Shown here: piece after piece, positions 9,906 to 21,769 of the stretch
Numbering within the stretch: the first letter of the stretch is position 1
How the letters are laid out: each line of letters begins with the position of its first letter
Source: Hydnum rufescens UP504
Lineage: Eukaryota > Basidiomycota > Agaricomycetes > Cantharellales > Hydnaceae
Assembly (NCBI GenBank): GCA_014904985.1
Contig: MU129313.1
Coordinates: 1 to 29,970 of the forward strand
Reading direction: 5' to 3'
Length of the DNA: 29,970 nt
Notes under the pieces: model-generated
Databases searched by the model: none
The model's input: the letters and a program-made list of their open reading frames with translations, nothing else
Told to the model about the DNA's origin: nothing
Program-made: the position numbers and the translations under genes

Positions 9906-11020
9906 AACCCCATGCAAGGCAGATCGTCACGTCAGTCCATGTCACGGCCACTGCAGATTTAGGGCTGAACACCCTCTCCCACTTCCTCGATCGATTCGTG
10001 TACAAAAACCCCAAGAAGCCCAAACCGCGTGGAGTGAGTGCGATGTAGCCTATGGCGGCAGAAGCCTCCTCTCGAGTGCGCAACGCCCCATGCCCGGCCC
10101 TTGACCCATCCAAGTCCAAGCGGAGACCTGCATGTCATCCATACCACAGCGACAGCGCCAGCCCTCCTCTTGGTGTGAATCTCGATGCGCATGCGAACGT
10201 ATTCCGTTGGTCTCAACCCATTGCCTGAACGGCTTCTTACCGCACGCAATCCACACCAACGCTTGCAAGCGTACAATCCCGAGGCTGTCACGAAGGATTA
10301 CACGTTCTCTGTTGTGAGTCTGACCATTACGCGTGTTACTCGGCCTGCCGATCGATATTCCTCCTACGAGAACCTAATCCCAATCGCGACCCCCTCCCAA
10401 GATATGCCTTGTAGAAATACTGAGGCTAATGTAGACGTTCAATCGGGTGCGCGTTCTATGATTTCATTTTCATTATGTCCTGCGGAGATGGGCTTGGGCC
10501 TTTATCTTCCCCAATCACTGCGCCAATTCCTAGTGTTTTCTACTCGATTGCTCCTTGGTTTTATTTGTGACCTTGAGAATAATTTTGAGTACTCGTGTTC
10601 AAACTACCCTTGGCCCCCTTCCTATGGGTGTCTATGCGGTATATGAATGGGAATTCCAACCAACCAACCTTGGCGCCCTCCGAGAGCAGCAGATGTATAC
10701 TTGAGCTCAGCGTCGCGTAGGCGGACCGATGTATTACGGGGTTTCACTATAGACCTTGAATGAACCCAAAAACAGAGTTACCTCAGGCATGCGCGTATAC
10801 GTAGGCGGATTGAGGAAAAACGAGCAGGTGGAGTATGGCCTCGCACCGGAAGCTATTATAACCCGGGTTCGATCGCGTGGGCGCTCCACCAACAGAGGTC
10901 TCATCATCACCATGCCTAGGGATCGAAACGACCTTGTGGCCGTAGCATCGTTCCTCGCGCCCCATGGGACCCAGCACCTGTCCGAGTGCAACTGAATACC
11001 ATAAAACAACGCTTGGCCAC
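9906..11020. other. No recognisable gene between the 0.6 kb repeats
   Basis: The longest frame (10185-10646, plus, 153 codons) includes PLPERLLTARNPHQRLQAY, which looks protein-like, but no family was recognised and the rest is featureless. No reverse transcriptase, integrase or transposase motif lies between the repeats. Confidence 0.45.
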
Positions 11021-11605
11021 ATGATCACCTCCCTTGTCTACGCCCCACCAGTGACGGCCTAATCCCGAAGAGATTGAGGTTGCGCGATCTCCAAACACCG
11101 TGCCTTGGAGCGTAGGATATTGGGAAGCGACAGCACGACGCTTCCTGGTCGGTCACCCAGGACGCTCGACACGGCGCCCCACGATCCGAAAATCGGAAAC
11201 CTGCTCAGACATCCGCCATGACGGCCGTGATGATTCCAAGTTTCTCTTTGATGTATGCTGCTATACTGCATGACTGTATGTCGCAAATCGTTGCTTTGTT
11301 TTGCTTGGGCTCGAGAAACTCATCAAAATGTATGTGCCCCGTCACAATATCTATCGGAGTTCTCGTTCTTATGCCAAAGATAGATTGGCTGATTACTTTA
11401 TTCCCAGTTGCTATGTTAACATAACTCTTCTTCGGCCCTTTCGCCTTGAAAGTCCATAGCGAGAAATTTAATGGTTCGTTATCGTCTTCGTCGTGACCAC
11501 AAAACAGAAAATCAGCATCTCAAGAGGGTTTTTTAGGCCAAGTGGATTATAGCAAATTATGGTGTGATATGAGGGAAATATCTCGCGAAGACAGGCGACA
11601 AGGCC
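11021..11605 (+). repeat. 0.6 kb direct duplication, copy 2 (partner 9293-9905)
   Basis: Second copy. The reading frame seen in copy 1 (RTISKYHALERR region) is disrupted here by indels. The last part, VDYSKLWCD, is open in both copies; here it continues to 11790 as an 82-codon frame with no recognised family. Confidence 0.85.
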
Positions 11606-11790
11606 AGGCTGTTTTGGGCGTATCGTTGGAGGGCTGTGGTTTGAAATCGTCATTCCTCCGTGATAAGTCACCTTCCGTTTCTGAGGAATCTGCTCTGCCG
11701 GCCCCTGGTATTAATACTGCGGATCAGATGCTTGGTATCTTAACTGGGTCGCTTGGACCTCAGAGTTTGTTCGGTCGGTCTTTGTTCTGA

Positions 11791-14475
11791 ATGCTGTCCC
11801 AATAATTAAATCACTCTGCCATCGTTCTTAGTCTCTTTCCCGAGGCATGGATCGTAAACAACATGGTGTTCTCCAAATGATCAATTGGGCTTCACAGGTC
11901 AGACGGCTAGACTATTGTGGGACTCGGGTTATCTCTTGTCGGTTATTTTGTCTTTGGGCAGTTGCTATTGGTAGGAGATGCCTCGGGGATCGGACGAGTG
12001 GAGTATAAAGGTGATGATCTAAAATCGACAGTGTGTCATGAGCTCATTTCCGGTGTAGTTCATCTCTTGGAGGCGCGATGTTAAGACCGGCACCTACACT
12101 AGTCAATCGCTAACCTGTTCGCATAACTTAGCCTTTTACATACGCTCACATTAATCTGGCCATGCATACCTCTCTCGAAGCGTTAGACGACTCTTCTATC
12201 ACTGGAACTATCGCTTCTTGATACTTGAGAGTATATGCCGGATCTAAGTCTTTCGTCATTGTCGCTAGTTGGAATATCGCTCTCAAGACGTGCGTCCAAG
12301 CCTTTTTTAATCAAATAGGCTGTATTTGCGAAACTGCATTAAATTGACTGGCGGCGTCGATTCGATCGCCACCTTCTAAACGGATCTATCCTGTCAGTAG
12401 TAATCATGGGCTGAGCCACGGACAGCCCAGATCCCGGATTCCTCCATGCTTTCCGGAGGGTCTAAAAGATCACACGAAGGTACCCCGAGTAGCTGTCCTA
12501 GTTAAATATCGCGTGTCCATCCGAACCGCAGCTATTATTCCTTGTTTCCTGATTGAGTACTGATTTATCTCGAATTGGACTTCCAAAGGCGACATCACTA
12601 ATACGCCGAACTGTTAAAGTGTATCTAATGCGAGTCGCAAAAATTTCAAGTAAGGATCACGCGGAAGCAATTTAGTAAAAACTTTAGTGTGGTTATTGTG
12701 GATCAGGCTCTACTGCGTTGCTTGCCGCTGTTATCATGCGCTCGTCCTAGTATGTTGCCTGTAGTCGCCAGCGTGACAGCCCCAACTGAGTCTTTCGGAT
12801 CTGTCGAGTTCATCCCTTTGCTCTCCCGCACAATTCAAATGCCAGTGTTTCGGCACAGATCCAAAAATAGGCCCGACTCTGTCGCAAAGTGCATTAAGTT
12901 CGGACGAGGATGAGTTGCAGTCGGTGCGCTGAAGCTGAGCTTCTTTCAAGCTTGCATTCTGTGAAATTTTTGGTATCTATATATATGTGGAATGCGATAG
13001 GTTTATTAGTGAATGTATGTCCTAAGAGTCTACCCATGTCATGGCGAGCGATATTTTGACGGCTCACTCATCGAGAATGTATGGATTTCGTCTAGATAGA
13101 TTATCATGTGACCTATGGTCCTACATAATTCCAGGATCGCCATCCAGTTCTGCTAATGGTCCTTCTCCAGTGAGGTATTAGTAGCCGTCTTGGTCTAAGT
13201 GGAGACATTTTCCACAAATGCGAATAGTTCGCATGCAAGAAGATGGTGCTCATGTGTTCTCCTCTTTACCTTTGTATTCCTCTTCCTCGCCATATTACCT
13301 CTATCATCAATACTATCGGGATGGAAGACTCTCGAGTTGTCAGTTCTAATTAGACATATTAATTCATATTGCCGTAAGTACTCCCGATGGAGTGCTTATA
13401 CTTCTCGTGGTGCTCTGGCAGTACCAACGTAAGTGTCCCATCTGTGTCAATAAGTTCTATGCAATCAGCGGGAGGGTTTCGGAGAGTTCGCTATTTAAGG
13501 GCTTCTATAGAGGCCACCCGCGGAAGTTAGTGCTGAACCGGGTTCGTTAACGGGGTGGCATGTATGTCGTTGCGGGACTCCGCAGCCACTGGAGTTCCTA
13601 TAGACATGACATTAGTAATGGATATGAGTAGTATTTTACTGCCGCGAAGAGAGTTAATACCTGTCGAACTGTAGCGAAACGCTTCGAAGTGAGATTCCAG
13701 GATGCAGTACTTTGAATGAGGGGTACTGGTGTTACAGCTGTGATAAACTTGAGGATGCTAGATAGTTCGTGCAATGGTCGAACGGAATTAGTTGTGTAGG
13801 TGGCAATGACTCCGGTCGTGCGGCGGTTCGCGATAGCGACTCCGAGAGTCTGAATGTATTTACTTGGTTCCTGACGAAACTGACGTAGCTGTCCCTTCCC
13901 CCTAGCGCTTAGTGTCCTTACCCGCTAGGATCGAATGGCGTCTTCTCATAGGCGTGCTCTCACATGCGCGGATTGCTGCCGCAGCCTAATTTCCAAATGT
14001 GCCCGCTATCGCGGGGCTATAAGTCAGCAATTTACTTAGGCCCTCCCTATGGATATGCTCGAGGCGAAACTCAATTTGAACGCTCTGGATCGTCGTTCGA
14101 AAAGCTGATCCCCCTAGACAAGGAATGTGGAGGGTGTCATTTACTCCCGCAGAGACGGTGAGGCAATTGAAATCGAGGCGCGATCCCACCTCTCCTCAAG
14201 CAGGATGGCTTTCAATCTAGCAAACAAGCTCAGATGAAGACTTGTTCTAATACTTTGACTGTATACTGTGAGCGATTCATCTTCGGGCGCCACTGTCCTC
14301 TCTAGTAGCGCTCTGGAGTCCGGCGTTAGCACCCAGGAGTATTTTCAACGAAGACTATCCTCGTCGTCATTCCTGTTGGAGTCGATTTGCTTCCATGATG
14401 ACAAAGGTTAACGTGACATCGACGGAGAGATTTCAAGAGCAGCTCGTCTTGTCGGTGTTCTTGACGACATTAATG
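11791..14475. other. 2.7 kb without recognisable content
   Basis: Only frames below 85 codons on either strand, no repeated sequence shared with the rest of the window, no RNA gene motif and no terminal repeats. It could be strongly decayed gene or transposon sequence. Confidence 0.5.
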
Positions 14476-14539
14476 ACCACAGCAAGTGGACCACGGAAGA
14501 TGGCACCGAGCTCTTCGTCGCCACTTTCAAAACACCCGA

Positions 14540-15573
14540 CATTATTACACATATCACTTTAATTCCTCGTGGCAATGTCTTTCTCGACGTTGCACGACTC
14601 TTACTAGCCGACCGATCGCCTCTATATATACGTGTGGAAGTTATAGACTAGCTCGAGTCTCCGTCCATTCGGCATGTCCTCTCAAGACGTGGGTCGTCCC
14701 AAGCTTCCTTCACAGCCACAGAGCTTTGCGAACTGCTTAATCTACCTGCGGCCCCGATGGACCTTATCCTATCCTCCTTCCTTGCCAATTCTACGAACAG
14801 TCCCGAATTCTCGCCGAAGATCCACCTCAAGGTACACCAAGATGATTTCTATTCAATTTCTCCAATCACCGTGATCTTCCTCCTCCCCCGATCGTGACAT
14901 TGCGCATAATATCAATACGCTGTATGAGCGTGATCGAGCGCGGAGGATGCGCGGAGGCGAGACACAAAGAATGGATTCGATCGTCACGTCGTTGGGATAC
15001 CGATCGGGCTATTTTGTGTCTCATTCCGTCACCACCTCGCTCTTCGCACGAGCAGGATTACAGACGGATCGTATGATCCATCCGTCTCCCGCACGCGAAA
15101 TGTCTCTGGGAGAATGTACGACGTATCTGGTGGGCTTAGGAGTGTCTACACCTCAGGTTGGGCGGCGAATCGGGCACGTGGGGTGCTGACCAGCGCAATG
15201 TACGGCGCATATTCCGTTGCGGCGACGCTTGTCACAGATCGCTTTTCCGGTGAGGCAGGGGGTGGTGCTGGGCGGGTCGTTGGGGATCCTGGTGTGTCTG
15301 AAAATCGTGATGGCAGCTGAGACACAGGTGCAAAGTGTGTTAGACTCGGACGACCCAGGGATGCCTAGTTTCTTGTAGGAGGCATGTATCCAACAAGGGA
15401 CAAGAATTGTCCACTATGAAAGGTGGAAGACCATCAACAAGGAGGAAACTCAAAGAGGTCAAAGGATCGGGAAGGCAAGGAAATGCATGCGTAAGGACGA
15501 AGTACATGAATTCCGCTGGGTGTACGTTGAGGATCTCAAGCTCGACACTAGGTCCAAATCTCCCGTGACGTAA
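14540..15573 (+). pseudogene. ARH1: ARH1/FDXR-like NADPH:adrenodoxin oxidoreductase, decayed C-terminal two thirds
   Basis: ARH1 is the mitochondrial FAD enzyme that passes NADPH electrons to ferredoxin for Fe-S cluster and heme A synthesis. Family blocks appear in order: RGNVFLDVARLLLADRSPL (the GxGNVxLDxAR block), VLSRRG-x5-SFTATELCELLNLP (the RRGP..aaFT..ElreL..LP block), SIVTSLGYRSG (the vvtSiGY block), VYTSGWAANRARGVLTSAMY (the ly.sGW...G..GVi..tm block), and the C-terminal end RIVHYERWKTINKEE followed by RG and GKARK. Lesions: TAG at 14649, a stop near 14877, frameshifts near 15010-15110 and 15250, TAG at 15376, and GW..G altered to an arginine. The N-terminal FAD-binding part is not seen. 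The spacing matches the usual order, so this is a processed-looking or intron-poor relic, not a chance match. Confidence 0.75.
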
Positions 15574-16136
15574 AATGATCCTAAGTCTACGCCCACCTGC
15601 ATTTATGGAGATGTCGGCGAACGGAGGTAAGGCTTGTTTTGGATCTGGGGCCGGATGAGGTGGACTCGAGGATTGGTTCGTGTTGATGGGGAATTTGCGT
15701 CATAAAGCTGAGGTACGAGGAAGCCACGAGCTTTCCAGCATTTAGTGTTGCTCATTGGGCGTGCCATTGGCCATCTATCCATCTACCCTCAACTTGGCTC
15801 CAAGTCATTGCAGTTAGGTTTCTCCAAGGATGGGGCTGGTTGCGACAAGAATTTGTCCTTTGACTTGTTGGGGACTGAATAATAATGCAATGCATCTTGC
15901 GTCCTGAGCAGTGCATGATGTTCTCACTAATCAGAAGAACTCAATAATCACGCCCTATTACATCGTTCTGACGACAAGGGATGAGAAGACATGGATTGAA
16001 CAATCGATAGTTTATTTTCAGAACTGTGTGCATCAACACGTACAGTAAATCGCGTCGGCTCGGAGAATTGATGACATCTCCCCCCATAGGTCACATAACT
16101 TTCCCACAGGACACCAAGAAAAGAAGAAAATTGGAA
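15574..16136. other. No recognisable gene
   Basis: Between the end of the ARH1 relic and the convergent end of the SOF1 relic. No coding signal is recognised; the part nearest 16136 may be old SOF1 3' untranslated sequence. Confidence 0.45.
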
Positions 16137-16627
16137 TCATGTTTGCTCCGCCACAACCTTGCGCCGCTCCGCCTTGGGCTCTGTTTCTCCCGTCCTCGAA
16201 TGTTTTCGCCGGCGATCTTCCTTGACCCTTTCCGCATCTAGCATCGTCTGGGTAAGTTTCGCTGTGTTAAATGGATTTTGGCAAATGTCGACGTCTAAAA
16301 CGAATTAGATGAGTCAAGAAATGGACTGCAGCGGGGTTGCACGTTAACATACCGTTCTATCTTCCCAACTTCGGGATCATATTTCCATTTCTCGCCCAGT
16401 TTAGCTCTGTATGCTGTTGCCGCACGTTCGCGACCGTCGATAATCCCGAGTTTCTCTGATGCGTGTCCCTTCAAGAGATGCAAGTTACCAACATCAGATC
16501 CTAAAGAACGAATCGTGCATCGCCAGTGTATATCGTTGAGAATACACTAAATGCAAAAGCAGGATGGCTCAGGAAAAATTACAGGAAAATTTACGGAGTC
16601 TTACCGCTGCATGCCCTTTGTAATCAT
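16137..16627 (-). pseudogene. SOF1: SOF1/DCAF13 C-terminal exons (ribosome biogenesis WD40 protein), truncated and decayed
   Basis: SOF1 is a nucleolar WD40 protein of the small-subunit processome with a C-terminal Sof1 domain. Reading the minus strand: KGMQR, intron 16604-16547 (GTAAGA...TTTAG), VFSTIYTGDARFVL, a one-base frame slip at 16500-16505, GSDVGN-LKGHASEKLG, GRERAA-YRAKLGEKWKYDP, EVGKIER, intron 16352-16295 (GTATGT...TTTTAG), RRHLPKSI, a second frame slip, then MLDAERVKEDRRRKHSRTGE and PKAERRKVV with a TGA at 16137. The sequence follows the last WD repeat plus the Sof1 domain to its end, with introns kept, so this is a genomic (not retro) copy. Everything upstream is missing because the TPR duplication starts at about 16628. 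The two frame slips make it non-functional. Confidence 0.88.
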
Positions 16628-16689
16628 GGGTCCATGTCACTAATATTTCCTGACATGTACATCAGGCGCCTGTATTAGCTACTTTAGTG

Positions 16690-19640
16690 AGTGGCAAATG
16701 CTTAAGGCCTGCTCATTTACCTTAGGGTCTCTTCACCGCGGCCAAAATTTGAAAGATCAATGGGGAAGCTGGGAAAATGAGAGATCTGGGTCGAATACAT
16801 TAGGTGAATGCTAGTGAGTGACGAATTTCCAGGGCTTCCTCATTTGCCTTGAGGGCCTCTTCATCCCGGCCAAATTTCGAAAGATAATCGGAGTGGTCGC
16901 TAAGAGAATCAGCGAGATCTGGGTGGAATAATTTGGGGCGATCCATGGCTAGCAAGCGATAAATGCTCAAGGCCTCCTCATTTGCCTTGAGGGCCTCTTC
17001 ATCATGGCCAAATTTTGAAAGACGATGGGAGCAGTTGTTCAGGGAATGAGCGAGATCCGGGCGGAATACCTTGGGGCGATCCGCGGCGAGCAAGCGATAA
17101 ATGCTCAAGGCCTCCTCATTTGCCTTGAGGGCCTCGTCATTGCGGCCAAATTTTGAAAGGTGAATGGAGAGGTTGTTAAGTGAAGCAGCGAGATATGGGC
17201 GGATTACTTCAGGTTGATCTGCGACTAGTGAGCGACAAATGCCCAAGGCCTCCTCATTTGCCTCGAGGGCCTCTTCATTGCGGCCGAATTTCGAAAGATG
17301 AATGGAGAGGTTGCTAAGAGAACGAGCAAGATCTGGGCGGAATACTTCAGGTCGATGTGTGGCTAGTGAGCGACGAATGGCCAAGGCCTCCTCATTTGCC
17401 TTGAGGGCCTCTTCATCGCGGCTTAATGCCGAAAGACGAATGGAGAGGTTGTGAAGAGACTGAGCGAGATCTGGGCGGAATACTTCGGGTCGATGTGTAG
17501 CTAGTGGGCGACGAATGGCCAAGGCCTCCTCATTTGCCTTAAGGGCCTCTTCATGGCGGCCAAATTTTGAAAGACGATTGGAGCGGTTGTTAAGAGAATG
17601 AGCGAGATCCGGGCGGAATACTTCAGGGAAATCTGCGGCTAGTGAGCGCTGAATGCCCAAGGCTTCCTCATTTACCTTGAGGGCCTCTTCATAGCGGCCA
17701 AATTTTGAAAGTTCAAGGGAGAGGTTCTCAAGAGACCGAGCGAGATGTGGGTGGAATACTTCGGGGCGATCTGCAGCGAGCAAGCGATAAATGCTCAAGG
17801 CCTCTTCATTCCCCTTGAGGGCCTCTTCACTGCGGCCACATGTCGAAAGGTGATCAGAGTGTTTGTTAAGAGAACGAGCGAGATCCAGGCGGAATACTTC
17901 AGGGCGATCTGCGGCCAACAAGCGAAAAATGCTCAAGGCTTCCTCATTTGCCTTGAGGGCCTCTTCGTCGCGTCCAAATTTTGAAAGATCCACAGAGAGG
18001 TTGGTAAGAGAACGAGCGAGAACTGGGCGGAATGCTTCGGGTCGATCTGTGGCTAGTGAGCGACGAATGTCCAAGGCTTCCTCCTTTGCCTTGAGGGCCT
18101 CTTCATTGCGGCCAAATTTCGAAAGACAATCGGAGTGGTTGTTAAGAGAATCAGCGAGATCTGGACGGAATGCCTTGGGGCGATCAACAGCTAGCAAGCG
18201 ATAAATACTCAGCGCATCTTCGTTGGTCTTAAGAGCCTCTTCATGGCGGCCAAATCTCGAAAGACGAAGGGAGAGGTTGTTAAGGGAATGAGCGAGATCT
18301 GGGTGGAATGCTTTGGGGCGATCCATGGCTAGCAAGCGAAAAGTGCTCGAGGCCTCCTCATTTCCCTTGAGGGCCTCTTCATGGCGGCCACATCTTGAAA
18401 GATGATCAGAGTGCTTGTTAAGAGAACGAGCGACATCTGGGCAAAATACTTCGGGGCGATCCGCCGCTAGCAAGCGAAAAATGCTCAAGGCCTCCTCATT
18501 TGCCCTGAGGGCCTCTTCATCACGGCCAGATTTTGAAAGACCGGTGGAGAGGTTGTCAAGACAAGAAGCGAGATCCGGGCGGAATACTTCTGGGCGATCT
18601 GCGGCTAACAAACGAACAATCCTCAAGGCCTCCTCGTTTGCCTTGAGGGCTTCTTCATTGCGGCCAAATTTTGAAAGATAAACTGAGAGGTTGTTAAGAA
18701 AAGAAGCGAGATCTGGGCGGAATACTTCGGGGCGGTCTGCAGCTAACAAGCGGAAAATGCTCAAGGCCTCCTCACTTGTCTTGAGGGCCTCTTCATCAAG
18801 GCCAAATTTCGAAAGACCAATGGAGAGATTGTTAAGAGAACCAGCAAGATACGGGCGGAATACTCCGGGGTGATCTACGGCTAGCAAGCGAAAAATGCTC
18901 GAAGCCTCTTCATTTGCCTTGAGAGCCTCTTCATGGTGGCCAAGTTTTGAATGGCGAATGCAGAGGTTGTTAAGAGAATGAGCGACGTCTGGGTAGAATA
19001 CTTCGGGTCGATCTGCGGCTAGCAAGCGATAAATGCTCAAGGCCTCCTCTTTGGCCTTGAGGGCCTCTTTATCACGGCCAAATTTCGAAAGACAATTGGA
19101 GCGGTTGTTAAGAGAACGAGCAAGATCTGGGCGGAATGCCTCCGGGCGATCCGCGGCGAGCAAGCGATAAATGGCTAAGGCCTCCTCATTTGCCTTGAGG
19201 GCCTCTTCATCGCGGCCAAATTTTGAAAGATGAACTGAGAGGTTGTTAAGAAAACGAGCGAGATCCCGACGGAATACTTCGGGGTGATCTGCGGCTAACA
19301 AGCGTAAAATACTCAAGGCCTCCTCAAGTCCCTTGAGGGCCTCTTCATCCCGGCCAAATTTTGAAAGATAATTGGAGCGGTTATTAAGAGAACGAGCAAG
19401 AGCAGGGTGGAATACTTCAGGGCGATCCGCGGCGAGCAAGCGATAAATGCTCAAGGCCTCCTCATTTGCCTTGAGAGCCTCTTCATCGCGGCCAAATTTT
19501 GAAAGATGAACAGAGAGCTTGTTAAGAGAAGAAGCAAGATGTGGGCGGAATACTTCACGTCGATCTGCGGCCAGTGGATGACGAATGCTCAACGCCTCCG
19601 CACTTGCTCTGGGCGCCTCTGCATCGCGGCCCAATTTCGA
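16690..19640 (-). repeat. TPR-coding 138 bp tandem array, copy B (about 21 units)
   Basis: About 21 tandem 138 bp units (20 complete, one partial within the frame) plus one degenerate unit after the stop (16690-16799). Consensus per unit: GRDEEALKANEEALSIYRLL, AADRPEVFRPDLARSLNN, then about eight more residues ending LSKF. Variation concentrates at fixed places, such as Y/F/R after SI and LLA/SLA, while the EEALKANEEAL helix is nearly fixed. Confidence 0.92.
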
Positions 19641-21096
19641 AGAACCAATGGAGGGGCTACCAAGAGTGACAGATTTGTCCCCCCCAGCGCGGTATAGTAC
19701 CACTACTGTAGTCTGTACCTCCAAGGCCTCATCCCAAAGGCCCAGATCGTACAAATTCCTTGAGAGATCATTCATTTTCCCCGCCAGCATAGCCAAATCG
19801 AATTCGACCTCCCCGACATCATGCAGCTCGTTCAGGAGACCCAATGTCGCCATAACTGTTTCACGAAGTTGACGTGTCGGGTCCCCAGTCTGCGGCAGGT
19901 GGGCTCCCCAGCCTACAACCTGTGCTTCCATATCCATGCCGAGGGAAATATGTGGCAAGACTTCGCGGACTTCCGCCGTAAGCGCCGAGATCTGGCTTGT
20001 GAGATATGAAACATGGCGGTCGTGACCAGTTCGCAGTCCAGCCATCCCCGCATGTCTATTTCGTATTCATCAATCTCTGATTGGTATATTGAACCAAGCA
20101 TGGCAATTACCTTGAGCCCACTGGGGTTGACGTTGCCCGTAACCCCATCTCCTCCAGCCGTCCTTGGACGGCCACGCCGATCTGCTCAAACACTGCATGA
20201 CCCGCCGGACGTTCGAAGAAGTCGTGCAGTCCCGCTGCAACAATCGAACCCTAGAAATGGTTCTATTATCATCCAACAAAACAGCTGTCGGCCGCCACAA
20301 ATCACTGACGACTGCGTTTTCAGACGCTGCCAGCGGTCTTGCTGAGACAGGTGGGCCCGGAGATGCGATCGTCTCTACTCTGTCTGGAGGGTTCATCAAT
20401 GCGACGATCTTTACGACAATGTCAGCTCGTTGGTACGAAGTGAGAATCCGCGTATTGAATACACACTCACCTGGAATGTGTAGAAGTAATCTGTCAGATT
20501 CTCTCCGTGTATCGCTATCGCATTCATAATTCTATCCCGCTGGAGATACCGCTTCACAGGATTCAAACGGGACCATTGTGTTGCGTCAGCGTGGATTGCC
20601 ATCAAGTTACTATACCGAAGCAGATATATTTCACTGTAGAGCTTGGGGAAGGAAGTTGGAAGGCATACCGTCTTAAAATATGTAAACTTGAAGCGATTGT
20701 CATATCATCGATGTTCTTCTCCTTCAACCCGTTCACAAAGATCTCGAGAAACCTTGTGACCCGAACCATGAGTTGTGTACATCTATCTCTTCCGTCCCGC
20801 ATGGTTTTAACCACCTCGATTACCTCCGATACGACATCGGAAACTTGAGTGAACAGATCAGAAAGTGCTGGTGGAAGAGCTGGGATGTCACGGATTATGG
20901 AAGACATAACGACAGCGGCATCCCATCCTCGGCCGGCGGTGTCGTTGAGGTAATCCGGGTACACTGGCTGAGGCGCAGTTGCAACAGAACTTCGAACGAC
21001 GGACGTGGATGCTCCGCTAGGAGAGGAATTGTTGTATAGAGATGATGATGATTGGACGCTACGTCTTCTCGGCGAAAAAAGTCTTCTGGAGGGCAT
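16800..21096 (-). CDS. Helical-bundle (MLKL/HeLo-like) N-domain plus 46-residue TPR array protein, copy B
   Basis: Five-exon model: 21096-20669, 20609-20471, 20408-20310, 20250-20111, 20055-16800; about 1353 codons, all phases consistent. Introns are 59, 62, 59 and 55 bp, with donors GTATGC, GTGAGT, GTCAGT (weak; copy A has GTGAGT) and GTAATT. Residues 1-30 are Ser/Arg rich. Residues 35-190 form an all-helical region (PALSDLFTQVSDVVSEVIEV, CTQLMVRVTRFLEIF, RYLQRDRIMNAI, ENLTDYFYTFQ) laid out like fungal MLKL/HeLo-like N-terminal domains. Residues 190-400 are a linker that includes AAGLHDFFERPAGHAVFEQI. From about 410 to the end there are 46-residue TPR-like repeats. I started at MPSRRLF because an in-frame ATG 51 bp upstream is not supported by copy A. 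No NACHT, kinase or CHAT domain is present. Fungal proteins with such domains and high-identity repeats are linked to non-self recognition; that role here is inference. Confidence 0.82.
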
Positions 21097-21769
21097 GAGA
21101 TGTTGTGTGGTCGAGAGAGAGGAAGGAGGGGTAGCGAGGCGATTCAAGACGGTGCGAGGCGGTGTGAGACGATGTGAGGTGGTGTGAAGGAAGTTGACCT
21201 ACCCCATTCAGCACATATTCAATCCCTTGAGCGCCCGTTCAGCTCCAAGTAATTAGTGCACTCCCAAGAGAATTCGCAGTCATCAAATGAAATGAATATC
21301 AGCCAATAAATCTTGACACTGGGTAGGAAAGGTTGTTCAAGCCCGTTTGCTCCAAACCCATAATGTGGAATAAGACTGCACCCGTACGGGAACTTTTAAG
21401 TACCAGTGAAAGATTTGGAAGTTTTCATCTTGAACACTTCACTAACCCCCCTCAAGGTCCTGGACCTCACCTCGGCTCTTGAGTGAGTTGAGTCTCCGAC
21501 ACAAGGATTTTGCTACACAGTCAACCCTTATTCCTGGGGTTATCTAATCCCTGATTTGATTAAGCCCAAGCAATGGTGTGAACTCAGGATATCCCAGGAG
21601 GATTTTGGGGACCCATCAGGATGTCCTAGGAAGTCCTAATGTGACTTGGGCCCCAGCTGCATGACATCTATATTGACTATAGGAACTCAAGTAGGTTATA
21701 GGCACTAATTTCAATTTTGCCGGAGTCTGAGAACAAGGCACGAGTATCAGACTCACAGTTAGATAAGCA

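Larger units (their letters stand above)
16628..21488 (-). repeat. Segmental duplication, copy B (partner 1540-5310)
   Basis: Carries the intact TPR gene plus its 3' tail and 5' flank. The left end abuts the broken SOF1 relic; the right end abuts the Copia element near GAGTGAGTTGAG at 21480-21490. In copy A the left neighbour is a PET117 relic instead. Confidence 0.9.

Noticed and set aside
10185..10646. 153-codon frame as a protein-coding gene
   Set aside because: No family, no conserved copy, no intron or start support. Kept only as a remark in the description of that region.
10850..10880. B-box-like GGTTCGATCGC
   Set aside because: No A box at proper distance and no tRNA fold; likely chance.
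16690..16799. Extension of the intact TPR protein past its stop at 16800
   Set aside because: The sequence is a further degenerate TPR unit but in a shifted frame with stops; it shows an eroded 3' end rather than more coding sequence.
17745..19872. Plus-strand frames of 60-113 codons opposite the TPR array
   Set aside because: They are repetitive shadows of the minus-strand 138 bp units; the minus strand has one continuous frame with the known TPR pattern.
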